From: Bradyrhizobiaceae bacterium
Lineage (GTDB): Bacteria; Pseudomonadota; Alphaproteobacteria; Rhizobiales; Xanthobacteraceae
Assembly: GCA_003963435.1 (NCBI GenBank)
Contig: RXJC01000004.1
Location: forward strand, 124,001 to 188,000
Length of the DNA: 64,000 nucleotides
Direction of reading: 5' to 3'
Shown: in pieces, positions 9,063 through 20,343 of the stretch
Position numbering within the stretch: the stretch's first letter is position 1
How the letters are laid out: every line of letters starts with the position of its first letter
The notes under the pieces: model-generated
The model's database searches: none
Told to the model about the DNA's origin: nothing
The model's input: the letters and a program-made list of their open reading frames with translations, nothing else
Position numbers and translations under genes: made by a program

Positions 9063-9815
9063 TCACCCCGGCGCTTGGGGCAGCGCTAACAGGAAAGTCA
9101 AAACGTGGGCCCAATTCTCGGCGGCTCCCTTGGGGTTGCGGGCCTCGACTAGTGTTGAAGAGCCGTGCACCCCGAACTTCGGAGCGAACTGAGCCTTAAC
9201 GCGTGCAGGAGCCGCAGACAGGATCTCGCGTCCAGCCTGGATTTCGTCAGCGTCGGACGATGATGTGACGTAGATCGGGACCTGGATGCGACCAGCTGCA
9301 TGGGCGACAGCGCCGGTTGTGTCGAGATACTCGCCCGGCGAAAAGGCCAGGATTGCGGTAACTTGGTTCGTATGCTCGGCGCCGACCTCGAAGACAAGCG
9401 CCGCCGAGTAACTGCTTCCCCACAATATGATAGGCAGATGTCGCGGCAGCGCCCAATCGAAGGCGGCCTCCAGATCGGCCTTTGCGTCCTTGTATGTCGC
9501 GGGCTTGCCGAGCCGAGAGACGGTTTCGTTCGGGCCGTACAGCGTACCGCCGGATCGTTGGTCAATCGCCAGGGCCGTGAAGCCGGCAGCGACGAGCCTC
9601 GGAGCAATCGTCTCGTATTCTGCCTTGCTGGACCCAGCCTGGTGGAAGAGCAGGATGACTCCCCTCGGCTGTCTAGCTTCGTACACCAAGCCGGATATCG
9701 AGACCCCGTCGTGGGCCTTAAGGCCGACCGGTTTGGGGCTGACACCGGCGAGCGCGCTGGCGGATAACCAGAAGGCCAGCACCATGGTCGAACTCTTTAG
9801 ACGTTTCAGCAACAC
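9063..9815 (-). CDS. Exported alpha/beta hydrolase (dienelactone-hydrolase-like)
   Basis: The product of 250 residues has a signal peptide (LLKRLKSSTMVLAFWLSASALAG) and an alpha/beta hydrolase fold. Visible elements are the strand-loop ILLFHQAGSSKAEY near residue 58, the nucleophile elbow LWGSSYSA and a late His in FGVHGSSTL. The GTG at 9815 is the preferred start: GGAAGGCGG lies just upstream and the protein then begins with the signal peptide. An in-frame ATG at 9869 falls inside the SigF-like promoter at 9862-9888 and would add a charged leader. The substrate is unknown; family members act on esters, lactones or peptides. The last part of the gene is convergent with the patatin-like gene across a gap of about 300 bases that holds nothing recognisable. 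Confidence 0.75.
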   Translation of the reverse strand: MLLKRLKSSTMVLAFWLSASALAGVSPKPVGLKAHDGVSISGLVYEARQPRGVILLFHQAGSSKAEYETIAPRLVAAGFTALAIDQRSGGTLYGPNETVSRLGKPATYKDAKADLEAAFDWALPRHLPIILWGSSYSAALVFEVGAEHTNQVTAILAFSPGEYLDTTGAVAHAAGRIQVPIYVTSSSDADEIQAGREILSAAPARVKAQFAPKFGVHGSSTLVEARNPKGAAENWAHVLTFLLALPQAPG

Positions 9816-9861
9816 ATTCCGCCTTCCCTTCAGCTCGCGTTTCGGGCCACGCTCTTGACGC

Positions 9862-9888
9862 CTTCGCATCGAGCCGGGGTTTTGTTAC
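9862..9888 (-). promoter_or_regulatory. SigF-like ECF promoter upstream of the alpha/beta hydrolase
   Basis: On the minus strand, GTAACA (9888-9883) and CGAAG (9866-9862) are separated by 16 bases. The element ends 46 bases before the GTG start at 9815. Its position supports that GTG over the ATG at 9869. Confidence 0.5.
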
Positions 9889-10208
9889 GTTGTCGCTGTT
9901 TTGACGCTCCAATGGCCGACTTTACCCTCCGGCAAGAGATCCAGGCCAGAAAGGACTGGATCGGACCAATGTTGCGACCAAACGCGGAAGATGCCTGTGA
10001 GCGCATTATCACCTGTCACATTATCGTTCTTGGGGAGGAGGTTCGTGGTCGCACTTTGTGCCTGAATACTCGCAGCGAGGCACTCACCATACTGATGGCG
10101 CGCACACGTTAAGGTACGTGTTTCGCTGCTATTCTGTGGCTCTATTGCTCTACGATTCCATGAGAGGTTCTCGCTTGTTCCTCAGGAATGAGCGAAAACA
10201 GTTGTCGC
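9889..10208. other. Stretch of 320 bases without a supported gene
   Basis: A plus-strand frame ending at 10112 contains MADFTLRQEIQARKDW and then loses any recognisable pattern. It has no ribosome site and no family resemblance, so it was not called. The stretch separates the hydrolase promoter from the end of the MFS gene. Confidence 0.4.
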
Positions 10209-11432
10209 CTATTTCGTTATTTTCAACGGCCAAAGACGTTTTGCGAGGGGAAATGTCGCGGTCGCAATGACGAGAGCTGCAATGGCGGTCGTCAACGAAA
10301 TAGAGAAGGCCTTATCTCGACTTGATGCGTTGGAGAACAGGGTTCCCACAAGCGCCGGTCCGGCAATTTGGCCAATCCCGAATACCGCAGTCAATGACCC
10401 CATTAGTGCATTTGCTCGTTCCGGCCGCAATCGCCTCGCCTCCTGCATCACGAGGAGGGTTATCAGGGCGAAGGGCAAGCCTACTAGGAAACTCCCGACC
10501 ACGAATCCCGCGACACTAGGTTGGAAGAGCGTCAAGGCAACGCCGAACGTTTGACAGGCATACGATCCTATGAGCACGCCGCGTCGGTCCAAGTCCCTGG
10601 AGACAAAAATCGAGAGCGACGCCCCGACGACAGTTCCCAAGCCAAAAATTGGCCAGAACAAGTCGATCCAGATTGTGTGAGGCAAGACCTGCCGAGCGAT
10701 AACGGGCAGAAACGTCGCGGTAATGATGTAACCGAAACCGCCGAGTCCATAGGCGAGCAAGAGAAGAAATATTTCGAACCGGGCGCCGCCGATGTGGCTG
10801 GCTTGAAGTGTCAGTGGCAACCGGCTCTTCTCACCATCGTTGCCTCGAAAACTGTTCCAGACGACTGCAGTCAGCAATCCAGAAGCTGCGCCGAAGACAA
10901 GCCACCCGAGCCAAGCATGAAAACCACGCGAGACAAGAGTGGTAGCAAAAAGTCCCGATGCTGCAATTCCGATGCCGGGACCCGAGTATACGACGCCGCT
11001 CAATGCAGTCCGATCATGTCGTGCCAAATGGGCGAGACACCAGGCGGATGTAAAAATCAACACATAGGCGCAGACAGCGCCGGTTACAAAGCGAAGAGGG
11101 AGCCACAAGATGGGTAAATCCCACGCCATTCCTGCGGTGAGTATTGCGGTCAAAAGAAGACCCCACTTAATTACGCTAGATTCCGAAGGGCGGCAGGCGG
11201 GAGCGGAGCGAGCGAGAACCCATGGCTGCGCCGCAACTAGTAGTGCTCCGACGAGATATCCGACGTAGTTGGCTGTCGCCAAAAGGCTTCCCGATCGAAC
11301 ATCAATGATCCCGTCATGCAACATCAGCGGAAGCAAAGGAGTGAAAGCGAAACGTCCTATACCTTGCGAAACGAAGAGAGACGCGGCACCAGCCAACGCT
11401 ACTTCAAGCGGGTTTACTGGGGTCTTAATCAT
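10209..11432 (-). CDS. YbfB/YjiJ family MFS transporter
   Basis: The 407-residue protein has twelve hydrophobic segments and the opening typical of the YbfB/YjiJ branch of the major facilitator superfamily: GAASLFVSQGIGRFAFTP, LLPLMLHDG and then a GYLVGALL segment. The ATG at 11432 gives this N-terminus. A longer open frame reaches to 11732, but its first 100 codons are rich in Arg and His and do not resemble a transporter, so it was rejected. Substrates of this branch are largely unknown; some members act as exporters. The gene stands alone and its regulator is not evident. Confidence 0.82.
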   Translation of the reverse strand: MIKTPVNPLEVALAGAASLFVSQGIGRFAFTPLLPLMLHDGIIDVRSGSLLATANYVGYLVGALLVAAQPWVLARSAPACRPSESSVIKWGLLLTAILTAGMAWDLPILWLPLRFVTGAVCAYVLIFTSAWCLAHLARHDRTALSGVVYSGPGIGIAASGLFATTLVSRGFHAWLGWLVFGAASGLLTAVVWNSFRGNDGEKSRLPLTLQASHIGGARFEIFLLLLAYGLGGFGYIITATFLPVIARQVLPHTIWIDLFWPIFGLGTVVGASLSIFVSRDLDRRGVLIGSYACQTFGVALTLFQPSVAGFVVGSFLVGLPFALITLLVMQEARRLRPERANALMGSLTAVFGIGQIAGPALVGTLFSNASSRDKAFSISLTTAIAALVIATATFPLAKRLWPLKITK

Positions 11433-12008
11433 CGATTCGCGTACAAACATCTGGGAAGACCTGCAAACGCGTAGCCAGCGACGATGATAGGCCATACGCC
11501 CCCCAAAACCTCTCAGCAAAACGCGACCGCCAGGATAATGATATCGTCTCAGTTCGGAACCGATCCGTTTTAGATCATACGTTCTATAAAATAGATAGGG
11601 AAGATACTTCAAGCTCGCTGACAAGCCTGCCTGCCTCCCAGGGCGGTGCTGCCTAAAGGCAACGCCTTCGAGCTGGACAGGCGTTACAACCATGCGGTGC
11701 GCATGATCATCGCGCCGTGCTGAAACGGTCATGCGCCGCCTAGCGTTGCCAGAGCCATCAAAAAGCCAAACGCGACGGCCGGCCTACACCACCATTGCGC
11801 GCGACACGATCGACCTTCAGTGGGCCGAGACGAAGGGACGGCCCTAGGCTCGAACAAAGCAACTACACGACATGAGGAGCAAGCAATGACGCGCCCCGTC
11901 GACAGTTTAGAGCAGACGAGATGGAGGTTTGGTCTTCGGAGCGCGCTCGAACACTGGTGACCCAAATCAACGCATCCTCACGCCTAACCAAGCTTTAAAC
12001 GTCCCTAC
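11433..12008. other. Stretch of 576 bases without a supported gene
   Basis: This holds the region upstream of the MFS gene and downstream of the amidase gene. Open frames on the minus strand continue from the MFS gene but carry no motif. No inverted terminal repeats or transposase motif was found, although the high Arg/His content of the frames suggests decayed coding DNA. Confidence 0.4.
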
Positions 12009-13514
12009 TCAAGGATAACAAGCTTCTAGACCTGCGGCTGCCCTATAGAGGGTCATCTCGTCGAGATGACGTGCAATAAGCATTGCGCCAATCGGACGGC
12101 CATCGGATGTCGTACCGGCGGGAACAGAAATTGCTGGATGACCGGTCAGACATGTCGGCGCCGTATTACCAACCATCTCGAATGCACGGCCAATTATCTC
12201 TTCTCGCGAAGCATTAGGGCCCGGTAACCGGGTCGTCGCCATAGGCGTTGTCGGCATTAGCAAGACATCGACTTCGTTGAGCGCCTTGTCGTAGTCGGCG
12301 GTTAGCAATCGATTGAGATTTTGCGCCTTGCCGTAGTACCGGCCACGGTTTCGCGACGACATATAATGTCCGGTCAAGATACCAAGCTTGAGTGTCTCCG
12401 ACAGCTCGTCAGCCCGGTCGCGCCAACGAGCGTGAGCGTCGAGCAAGCTTTCGAGGAAAACACCTTTCATATTGGTACCATACGCATTGCCTCGCATCAT
12501 GAGGTCTGTCGCACCCTCGAGAAAAATGGGCGTCCAGATCGCTGCTCCTGCGGTATGCAGAGGGACTGAGAGCTGGTGAATGTGAGCTCCCATTTGGCCG
12601 AGGCGGTCGGCTGCTTCCCGGACGCGGGTATCGACCTCCTTTTCAGCTCCTGGCGTGCCAAAACCTTCGGCAACGACACCAACCTTCAGGCCCCCCACAC
12701 CTTTGCCGAGAGCTGAAGTATACGGTTGAGCGAGTGCTCCGCTCTGGCGTGGATCAAGCCCATCAGGGCCGGCCATTACTTCCAGCATGAGCGCGTTGTC
12801 TGCAACGGTACGAGTGATCGGCCCGACGTGATCGACGGTCAGTTCGACAGCAAAGATACCTGTATAAGGAACCAGTCCATGAGTAGGCTTTAGACCAACG
12901 GCACCGCAATACGAGGCCGGGATGCGGATTGATCCACCTTGGTCACCGCCCGTTGCCATATCGACGATGTCGGCCATGACCAGAGCCGTGGAGCCCGAAG
13001 AGGATCCGCCGGCATTATGACCCGGCACGACAGGATTCTCGACAACTCCATTTGCCGAGGTATGGCTGCCGCCTGAGGCACAATAGTATTCGCAGACGGA
13101 TTTACCGAGGATCTCGGCACCCTCGTCCAGCAGGCGCGTAACGATCGTTGCGTCAATTTCAGGCGTATAGCCCTCGAGAATTGACGAGCCGTTCATCATC
13201 TGAACGCCCGCCACGCATACATTGTCTTTGATGGCAACACGCTTGCCTTTTAGCTTGCCTGTGGGCGCTCCATGGATCCGGCTCTTCACTGCCCAAGCGC
13301 CGAACGGATTATCAACGGGATCGGGACGCACACCGGGGGTTCGCGGATAGACGATTTCAGGAGGCGGGGCCACCATGCTATCAACCAAGTCGTAGGCGTC
13401 GAGCTGCCCCTGCATCAGCGCATGGAAAGAGGCAGCGTCTTCACGCGAAAGGGTCAACCCGAGCTCGCTCGCCACTTGCTGAAGTTCCGTCACGTTGGGG
13501 CGATAAACGGTCAT
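12009..13514 (-). CDS. Amidase of the nitrile-hydratase-linked type
   Basis: The 501-residue protein belongs to the amidase signature family, with the Ser-cisSer-Lys triad visible. The Lys is in VAIKDNVCVAG near residue 95, the cis-Ser in GGSSSGSTAL near 170, and the nucleophile Ser in GGDQGGSIRIP near 196. The GGDQGGSIRIP form and the following CGAVGLKPTHGLVPYTG are typical of the Rhodococcus-type amidases that hydrolyse amides produced by nitrile hydratase (EC 3.5.1.4); most other signature amidases have GTDTGGS. Length is normal for that group, which carries an N-terminal alpha domain. A GGAAGGA site precedes the ATG. No nitrile hydratase genes are adjacent, but a nitrilase lies at 36.6 kb. 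Substrate is inferred from subfamily pattern only. Confidence 0.85.
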   Translation of the reverse strand: MTVYRPNVTELQQVASELGLTLSREDAASFHALMQGQLDAYDLVDSMVAPPPEIVYPRTPGVRPDPVDNPFGAWAVKSRIHGAPTGKLKGKRVAIKDNVCVAGVQMMNGSSILEGYTPEIDATIVTRLLDEGAEILGKSVCEYYCASGGSHTSANGVVENPVVPGHNAGGSSSGSTALVMADIVDMATGGDQGGSIRIPASYCGAVGLKPTHGLVPYTGIFAVELTVDHVGPITRTVADNALMLEVMAGPDGLDPRQSGALAQPYTSALGKGVGGLKVGVVAEGFGTPGAEKEVDTRVREAADRLGQMGAHIHQLSVPLHTAGAAIWTPIFLEGATDLMMRGNAYGTNMKGVFLESLLDAHARWRDRADELSETLKLGILTGHYMSSRNRGRYYGKAQNLNRLLTADYDKALNEVDVLLMPTTPMATTRLPGPNASREEIIGRAFEMVGNTAPTCLTGHPAISVPAGTTSDGRPIGAMLIARHLDEMTLYRAAAGLEACYP

Positions 13515-14013
13515 GGATCACATATCCTTCCAGTCTCAGTGGATTCGAAATTGGCCGCCGCTTGATAGATCGGCGGTTTCCACGCAATTTTTTCCGCCGA
13601 TATACTGTTCTCGCAACCGCATCGCGCTATCGCTGGCAGGAGTGCCGAGCTTCTTCGAATCTGCGATCACTCGGGATGGAAGGCGATAATCTGAGTGAAG
13701 ACATAGGCGCCGGCCGTCCCCAAACCCTTCGATTGCCACCGGTCGGTTTGGCACCGACCACACGTAAGACTAGCTGTCGGGTGAGCCGTTCCATAATGAC
13801 TAATGTCGATGACAGTTATTGGATTTCGCGATTAATATGAGGCACGCGCTTGGCTTGCGTAAGGCACGTTGAGCTTGCAGCGGCACACCAGCGAACGGAC
13901 TTCTGCTTGTTCGCCGGATTGCTCACGCAAATTGGTGCTGCTCCAGCTCGCCGATGTTTCCCATCCGCATCTTCGCTCACGAAGCCCCCCTTTTAACCGT
14001 GAGGATCGCCCAA
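13515..14013. other. Stretch of 499 bases without a supported gene
   Basis: This lies upstream of the amidase gene and downstream of the chemoreceptor gene, both minus strand. It contains the amidase ribosome site and presumably its promoter. No regulator gene or clear operator palindrome was found. Confidence 0.4.
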
Positions 14014-15702
14014 TCAAGCTGCCCGCACCGACTCTAGGAACTTTTGAACCTCGACCTTGAGGCGAGTGCTGTCGCTGGCGAGCGACTCCGCCGCTGATAA
14101 GACTTGGGACGAGGCCGAGCCGGTCTCCGTGGCGCCGCGCTGCACGTCGAGGATGTTTGATGAAACCTGCTGGGTGCCCTGTGAGGCCTGCTGGACGTTG
14201 CGGGAGATCTCCTGAGTCGCCGCCCCTTGTTCTTCCACGGCCGCCGCGATAGTGGAGGCAATTTCAGAGAGCTTCTCGATAGTTGCGCTGATGTCCCTGA
14301 TTGCGCCGACCGATTCCTGGGTGGCAGCCTGGATGCCGGAGATTTGCTGGCCGATCTCACCCGTCGCTTTCGCCGTCTGCTCGGCGAGCGCCTTTACTTC
14401 GGAGGCAACCACTGCAAAACCCCGACCGGCCTCGCCAGCTCGCGCCGCCTCAATGGTGGCGTTAAGTGCGAGCAGGTTGGTTTGGCCCGCGATGGTGTTG
14501 ATAAGCTCGACGACGTCCCCGATGCGGCCTGCGGCGCGGGCCAGCTCGCCAACCCTATCGTTGGTCCTGCGCGCCTGGCCCACAGCCTCGCCGGCCATAC
14601 GTGCAGATTCCTGCACTTGACGGCCAATCTCGTTGACGGAGGATGACAGCTCTTCGGTCGCGGATGCCACCGATTGCACGTTGGTGGAGGCTTCCTCGGA
14701 TGCGGCTGCGACCATGGTCGTCACTTCCTGGGCCCGTTTGGCCGTGGCGGTGAGGGTCCCCGCGGAGGCCTCGAGCTCGGTCGAAGCCGAGGACACAGTC
14801 TCGACTATCTCGCCGATCATGGACTCGAAACTGCGGGTGATACCATCAACGCGGCGGCCGCGCTCGATCTTCGCTTCTGCGTCGCGAGCGGCGGCTTCAT
14901 CCGCCGCCTTCTTCGCGATCAGCGCCTCCTTAAAGATCTGCAGGACGTCAGCCATCGCGCCGACCTCGGTTTTTTCACCGCGATGCGTTACCTCCGCCGT
15001 CAGGTCACCGCGACCGAGCCCCTGCATTGGCTTGATGATCGAAGCAATGCCCGCCGAGACGTCGCGCAGGACAAGGACTCCAACCAGCGCGCCACCGAGC
15101 ATGGCAGATAGGATTACCCCCACGATCACCATAAAAGCCGAGCTGTAACCGTCGGCAGCACGCTTGGTCTCGGTTTCTGCGCCGGTATTGTTAAGGTCGA
15201 TGTCTTTCTGGAGTATTTCGTCAGATTGGGCAGCCAGCTTCGCGTATTTGGAAGGGAGATCACGCGCCTCTCGTGCGGAACGACCGACGCCTTTCAGGGA
15301 AGCGTCCGTTACCTCGTCGACACCTTTGCGATACTCTCGCCAGTTTCGGGACCAATCGTTGTAAATCGCTCGCTCTTCAGGAGAGCTGATCATTTGCTCG
15401 TAAGCCCCGCGGTCCTTGTCGATCTTCTCGAGACTTTCCGCCATCTTTTTCTCGGCCGCGGCCTTTTCTTCCGCGGTTTCACCTAACAGATGGTCACGAA
15501 TCGATACTTGATAGGCGTTGACATTGGCGCGTAGGGCGCCGAGGGCGCGGACACTGGGAAGCCAATTGGTGGCAATCTCGACCGTATTGGCGTTGATGCC
15601 CTGCATGCTTCGAACTGCCATGGCCCCTAGACCGCCCATGACGAACAGCAAAAATGCAATGACGCCAATAATCTTCGAACGAATAGACCACTTCGCGAGC
15701 AT
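14014..15702 (-). CDS. Methyl-accepting chemotaxis protein
   Basis: The 562-residue chemoreceptor has a first membrane segment at about 10-31 and a periplasmic four-helix-bundle sensor of about 160 residues. A second membrane segment lies near 190-212, followed by a HAMP region and a long cytoplasmic signalling domain. The signalling hairpin tip is the conserved [20 protein letters not shown] and then [16 protein letters not shown], which contact CheA and CheW. Repeated Glu/Gln-Glu/Gln pairs flank the tip as possible methylation sites. The sensor sequence ([20 protein letters not shown]) is of the 4HB_MCP kind, which binds small ligands or partner proteins. It stands alone with no che genes nearby, and the ligand is unknown. 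There is no C-terminal CheR-binding pentapeptide. Confidence 0.9.
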   Translation of the reverse strand: MLAKWSIRSKIIGVIAFLLFVMGGLGAMAVRSMQGINANTVEIATNWLPSVRALGALRANVNAYQVSIRDHLLGETAEEKAAAEKKMAESLEKIDKDRGAYEQMISSPEERAIYNDWSRNWREYRKGVDEVTDASLKGVGRSAREARDLPSKYAKLAAQSDEILQKDIDLNNTGAETETKRAADGYSSAFMVIVGVILSAMLGGALVGVLVLRDVSAGIASIIKPMQGLGRGDLTAEVTHRGEKTEVGAMADVLQIFKEALIAKKAADEAAARDAEAKIERGRRVDGITRSFESMIGEIVETVSSASTELEASAGTLTATAKRAQEVTTMVAAASEEASTNVQSVASATEELSSSVNEIGRQVQESARMAGEAVGQARRTNDRVGELARAAGRIGDVVELINTIAGQTNLLALNATIEAARAGEAGRGFAVVASEVKALAEQTAKATGEIGQQISGIQAATQESVGAIRDISATIEKLSEIASTIAAAVEEQGAATQEISRNVQQASQGTQQVSSNILDVQRGATETGSASSQVLSAAESLASDSTRLKVEVQKFLESVRAA

Positions 15703-15904
15703 GATGTGTCCTTGATGGAATCGGGCGTCGTTTCGCTGCCCTGAAATCCTTTAGAGCGGAACGTTTAAGTGGAATCCCGTAGATATACGAACATCTATAG
15801 GAAACGATACATTCGTGAATCGCGTAGTGATGGATGTCAGGGATTGTCCTTAGCCTCGATTAAGAATTTCTGTATTTTTAAATCGAACGATCCAAAATAG
15901 GACT

Positions 15905-16525
15905 GATCTGGCAACGAGCGCCCAGTGCAAGCTATATGCCCTTTCCGACGCGTTCCGCGAAGGCATCGCGTTCTCGCCGGAGCAGACCGCACGGGTGTTC
16001 GATGCCGCCAAGGCCGCGGGCCTGCCGGTCAAGCTGCATGCCCGCCAACTTTCCAATGTGCATGGCGCGCGGCTCCCCGCCCGGCATGGCGCGCTGTCCG
16101 CCCACCATCTGGAATACACCGACGGGGACAGCGCGGCGGCGACGGCGAAAGCCGGCACCGTGGCGGTGCTGCTGCCCGGCGCGTTCTACGTACTGCGCGA
16201 GAAGCAATTGCCGCCGGTCGATGCATTCCGCAAGTGCGGCGTGAGTATCACGATCGCCACCGACAGCAATCCCGGCACCTCGCCGATCACCTCGCTGCTG
16301 CTGACCATGAACAAGGGCGCGACGCTGTTCCACCTGATCGTGGACGAACTGATCGCCGACGTCACCCGCGAGGCTGCCCGCGCGCTCTGCCGGCTGTCGG
16401 ACATCGGCACGCTGGAGACCGTCAACTGTTGCGACCTCGTGGTGTGGGACATCGAGCGACCGGCGGAGCTAGTGTACCGCATCGGATTCAACCCGCTGCA
16501 TCGGCAAATTTGGAGGGGCGCATGA
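15905..16525 (+). pseudogene. hutI: 5'-truncated, mutated imidazolonepropionase (hutI) relic
   Basis: The plus-strand frame from about 15905 to 16525 matches the C-terminal half of imidazolonepropionase: [56 protein letters not shown] and [11 protein letters not shown]. The N-terminal half, with the HxH metal motif, is absent. The usual HA(D/E)QLSN motif, whose acid is catalytic, reads HARQLSN, and SADHLEY reads SAHHLEY, so the fragment cannot be active. A GTG at 15995 could start a 176-residue remnant. It lies 108 bases before hutU in the order of a normal hut operon. The break at about 15905 probably marks one edge of the island. Confidence 0.8.
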
Positions 16526-16633
16526 CGTCCCGCCTCCCCGCGTGCAGCGGCAATGCGCCGATTACCAAGCCGAACTCCTGCCTGCTTTCGTGCGGCAGGC
16601 GACCCGATCGATCGTTTCACCGAGGAGACAACC

Positions 16634-18297
<1,664 letters not shown>

Positions 18298-18298
<1 letters not shown>

Positions 18299-18888
18299 TG
18301 CAGATCCTGCGCGCGACCGCCTATCGGCGGATGCCCTGGAGGAATGGCGGCGGCGAGACCATCGAGATGGCGGTCTCGCCCGCCGGCGCATCCTTCGACA
18401 CCTTCGACTGGCGCCTCAGCATGGCCCATGTCGGCGCGTCGGGACCGTTTTCGCTGTTTCCGGACACCGATCGCACGCTGAGCGTGATCGCAGGCAATGG
18501 TCTGACATTGAAGCTGCCCGACCGGGACGTCACGCTCGACCGCAAGACCGCGCCGTTCGCCTTTCCCGGCGACGTGACCGTCGACAGCACGCTGGTGGAC
18601 GGCCCCATCGACGACCTCAACGTCATGACCCGCCGCACCCGCTGTCATCATCGGGTGCAGCGGCGTCACCTCGCGGTATCAACGACACTAGCCCTGAGCG
18701 GTGAGATCGCCGTTCTCGTCGCCATCGGCGGCGGCGTCGAAGTTGTGGCCGGCTCGCAGGCCGTCACGCTCGATTCCAAAGATGCTCTGGCGCTGAAAGT
18801 CGGCGATATCTCGACTCTCACCGCCACCCCGCAAGGCACCCCACAAGGCACGGTGGATCTGTTCGTGGTCGAAATCGCGTTTGAATGA
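18298..18888 (+). CDS. hutD: HutD family protein
   Basis: The 196-residue protein has the bicupin HutD fold signature: MPWRNGGGETIEM at 12-24, FDWRLSMAHVGASGPFS and FPDTDRTLSVIAGNGL. HutD is found in many hut operons; it binds N-formimino-glutamate or urocanate-like ligands in structural work and is thought to modulate histidine use rather than catalyse a step. The start overlaps the hutU stop by one base, so translation is coupled. The segment MTRRTRCHHRVQRR near residue 115 replaces a usually conserved R..R region, but the domain remains complete. A strong hairpin follows the stop codon. Confidence 0.85.
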
Positions 18889-18891
18889 GGA

Positions 18892-18924
18892 GCTGGATGC
18901 GCAGGCGCAGCCCGCGCATCCAGC
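18892..18924. terminator. Bidirectional hairpin between convergent hutD and FAD-dehydrogenase genes
   Basis: GCTGGATGCGC (18892-18902) and GCGCATCCAGC (18914-18924) form a perfect 11-bp stem with an 11-base loop. It sits 3 bases after hutD and 15 bases after the last codon of the convergent dehydrogenase gene. There is no T-run on either side, so it is an atypical terminator, but its position between convergent stops supports that role. Confidence 0.65.
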
Positions 18925-18939
18925 GCCTCAGGGAGAGCC

Positions 18940-20343
18940 CTACAGAATCTTCGCCGGATTCAGCAGCCCTCGCGGATCGAACGCTGCCTTCAGCCGCCGC
19001 ATCGCGTCGATCTCCGCGGCCGAGCGCATGCGGCGCAGCGCCATCCGCTTGAGGGCGCCGATACCGTGCTCGGCGCTGACAGTGCCGCCAAGACCCAGCG
19101 CGACTGCTTCGATCGCCTCCGTCACCTCGCCCCAACACCCCATGAACGCTTCGCCGGTCATACCGCGAGGCGGCAGCACGTTGAAATGGATATTGCCGTC
19201 GCCGACATGGCCGAACGGCACGGGCCGGCAGCCGGGCACGACCGTCTCCACGGCGCGTGTCGCCTCGGTAACGAAAGCGCCGATCGCTGTCACCGGCACC
19301 GCTGAATCGCTCTTCAGGCTGCCCGGCGTCTCGATCATGGCATGTGCTATGCCCTCGCGAAGCGTCCACAATGCCTGGCGCTGGGCCTCGGATGCCGCGA
19401 CCGTGCCGTCGACCACGACACCATCCCCGAGCGCCGCGGTGAAAAGCTCATCGACCGCGCGTGAAAGGTCGAAATAGGGGCTGGCGCTGTCGGCCTCCAG
19501 AAGCACGGCCCACGGCGTCGTCATCGGAAACGGCCCGCGTACGCGGCCAACATGGGCGAAGTGCAAGTCCAGCCCGGCGCGAGGCAGGACCTCAAACGCG
19601 CTGATCGCCTCGCCGAGCGCGGTGCGCGCGCGCACGAATAGGTCGAGCACGGCATCGAGGGTCTGCAGGCCGAGGCACGCGGTCGCGCGCACCACCGGTG
19701 CCGGCCGCAACTTCAGCGCAGCGGCGGTGATCAGCCCGAGGGTGCCCTCGGCACCGAGGAAAAGCTGACGCAAATCGTAGCCGGCGTTGTTCTTGCGCAG
19801 CGGCGACAGCAGGCTGAGCACCTCGCCGTCCGCCAACACCACCTCGAGCCCGAGCACCTGCTCGCGCGCCATGCCGTACCGCAGCACGTTGTTGCCGCCG
19901 GCATTGGTCGCAAGGTTGCCGCCGATCTGACTGGACAGGCCCCCATGATCCAGGCCGAGCAGCCGGCCGGCGCTCGCCGCCGCCTCCCGCGCCTCATGCA
20001 GACTGCAGCCCGCCTCCACCAACATGACATCGCCGACAGTGTCGACCTGGCGGATCGCGCGCATCCGCTCGAACGATATCACGACGCTTGGACGATCGGC
20101 GGTCGGCGCAGCACCGCCGGCAAGGCCGGTGCCACCGCCGCGCGGGGTCAGCGCAACATTTGCATCGCAGCAGGCCCGCACCACCGCCGCAACCTCAATT
20201 GTAGACCGCGGCCGCACCACGGCGAGCAGAGGGCCATCGGTCTGCAGCGCGAGGTCGCCGCGATAGCCGGCGAGGTCGCCTGCCTCCTCGAGCACGCCGT
20301 CGTCGCCGACCAGCGCCCGCAGCTTGGCCGCGAGCATCGTCAT
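18940..20343 (-). CDS. FAD-linked 2-hydroxyacid dehydrogenase (GlcD/D-lactate dehydrogenase type)
   Basis: The 467-residue flavoprotein has an N-terminal FAD-binding PCMH domain and a C-terminal FAD-oxidase domain. Visible motifs are LTPRGGGTGLAGGAAPT, then GGLSSQIGGNLATNAGGNN and VLRYGMAREQVLGLEVVL. The C-terminal part has PFGHVGDGNIHFN, SAEHGIGALKR and FDPRGLLNPAKIL. Relatives oxidise D-lactate, glycolate or 2-hydroxyglutarate to the 2-oxo acid with a quinone or flavoprotein acceptor. The ATG at 20343 overlaps the aminotransferase stop (TAATG), so the two are translationally coupled. Next to a HisC-like aminotransferase and hutH, an imidazole-lactate substrate is plausible but is inference. 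A much longer open frame extends to 20793 but lies in the aminotransferase gene. Confidence 0.88.
   Translation of the reverse strand: MTMLAAKLRALVGDDGVLEEAGDLAGYRGDLALQTDGPLLAVVRPRSTIEVAAVVRACCDANVALTPRGGGTGLAGGAAPTADRPSVVISFERMRAIRQVDTVGDVMLVEAGCSLHEAREAAASAGRLLGLDHGGLSSQIGGNLATNAGGNNVLRYGMAREQVLGLEVVLADGEVLSLLSPLRKNNAGYDLRQLFLGAEGTLGLITAAALKLRPAPVVRATACLGLQTLDAVLDLFVRARTALGEAISAFEVLPRAGLDLHFAHVGRVRGPFPMTTPWAVLLEADSASPYFDLSRAVDELFTAALGDGVVVDGTVAASEAQRQALWTLREGIAHAMIETPGSLKSDSAVPVTAIGAFVTEATRAVETVVPGCRPVPFGHVGDGNIHFNVLPPRGMTGEAFMGCWGEVTEAIEAVALGLGGTVSAEHGIGALKRMALRRMRSAAEIDAMRRLKAAFDPRGLLNPAKIL

Noticed and set aside
9855..10112. 85-codon plus-strand frame
   Set aside because: It starts inside a SigF-like promoter of the opposite strand and shows no family pattern.
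11433..11732. N-terminal extension of about 100 codons on the YbfB-type transporter
   Set aside because: The added residues are charged and His-rich with no transporter features; the ATG at 11432 gives the normal family start.
11640..11980. Possible transposase or insertion-sequence remnant
   Set aside because: No transposase motif, terminal inverted repeat or target duplication could be read.
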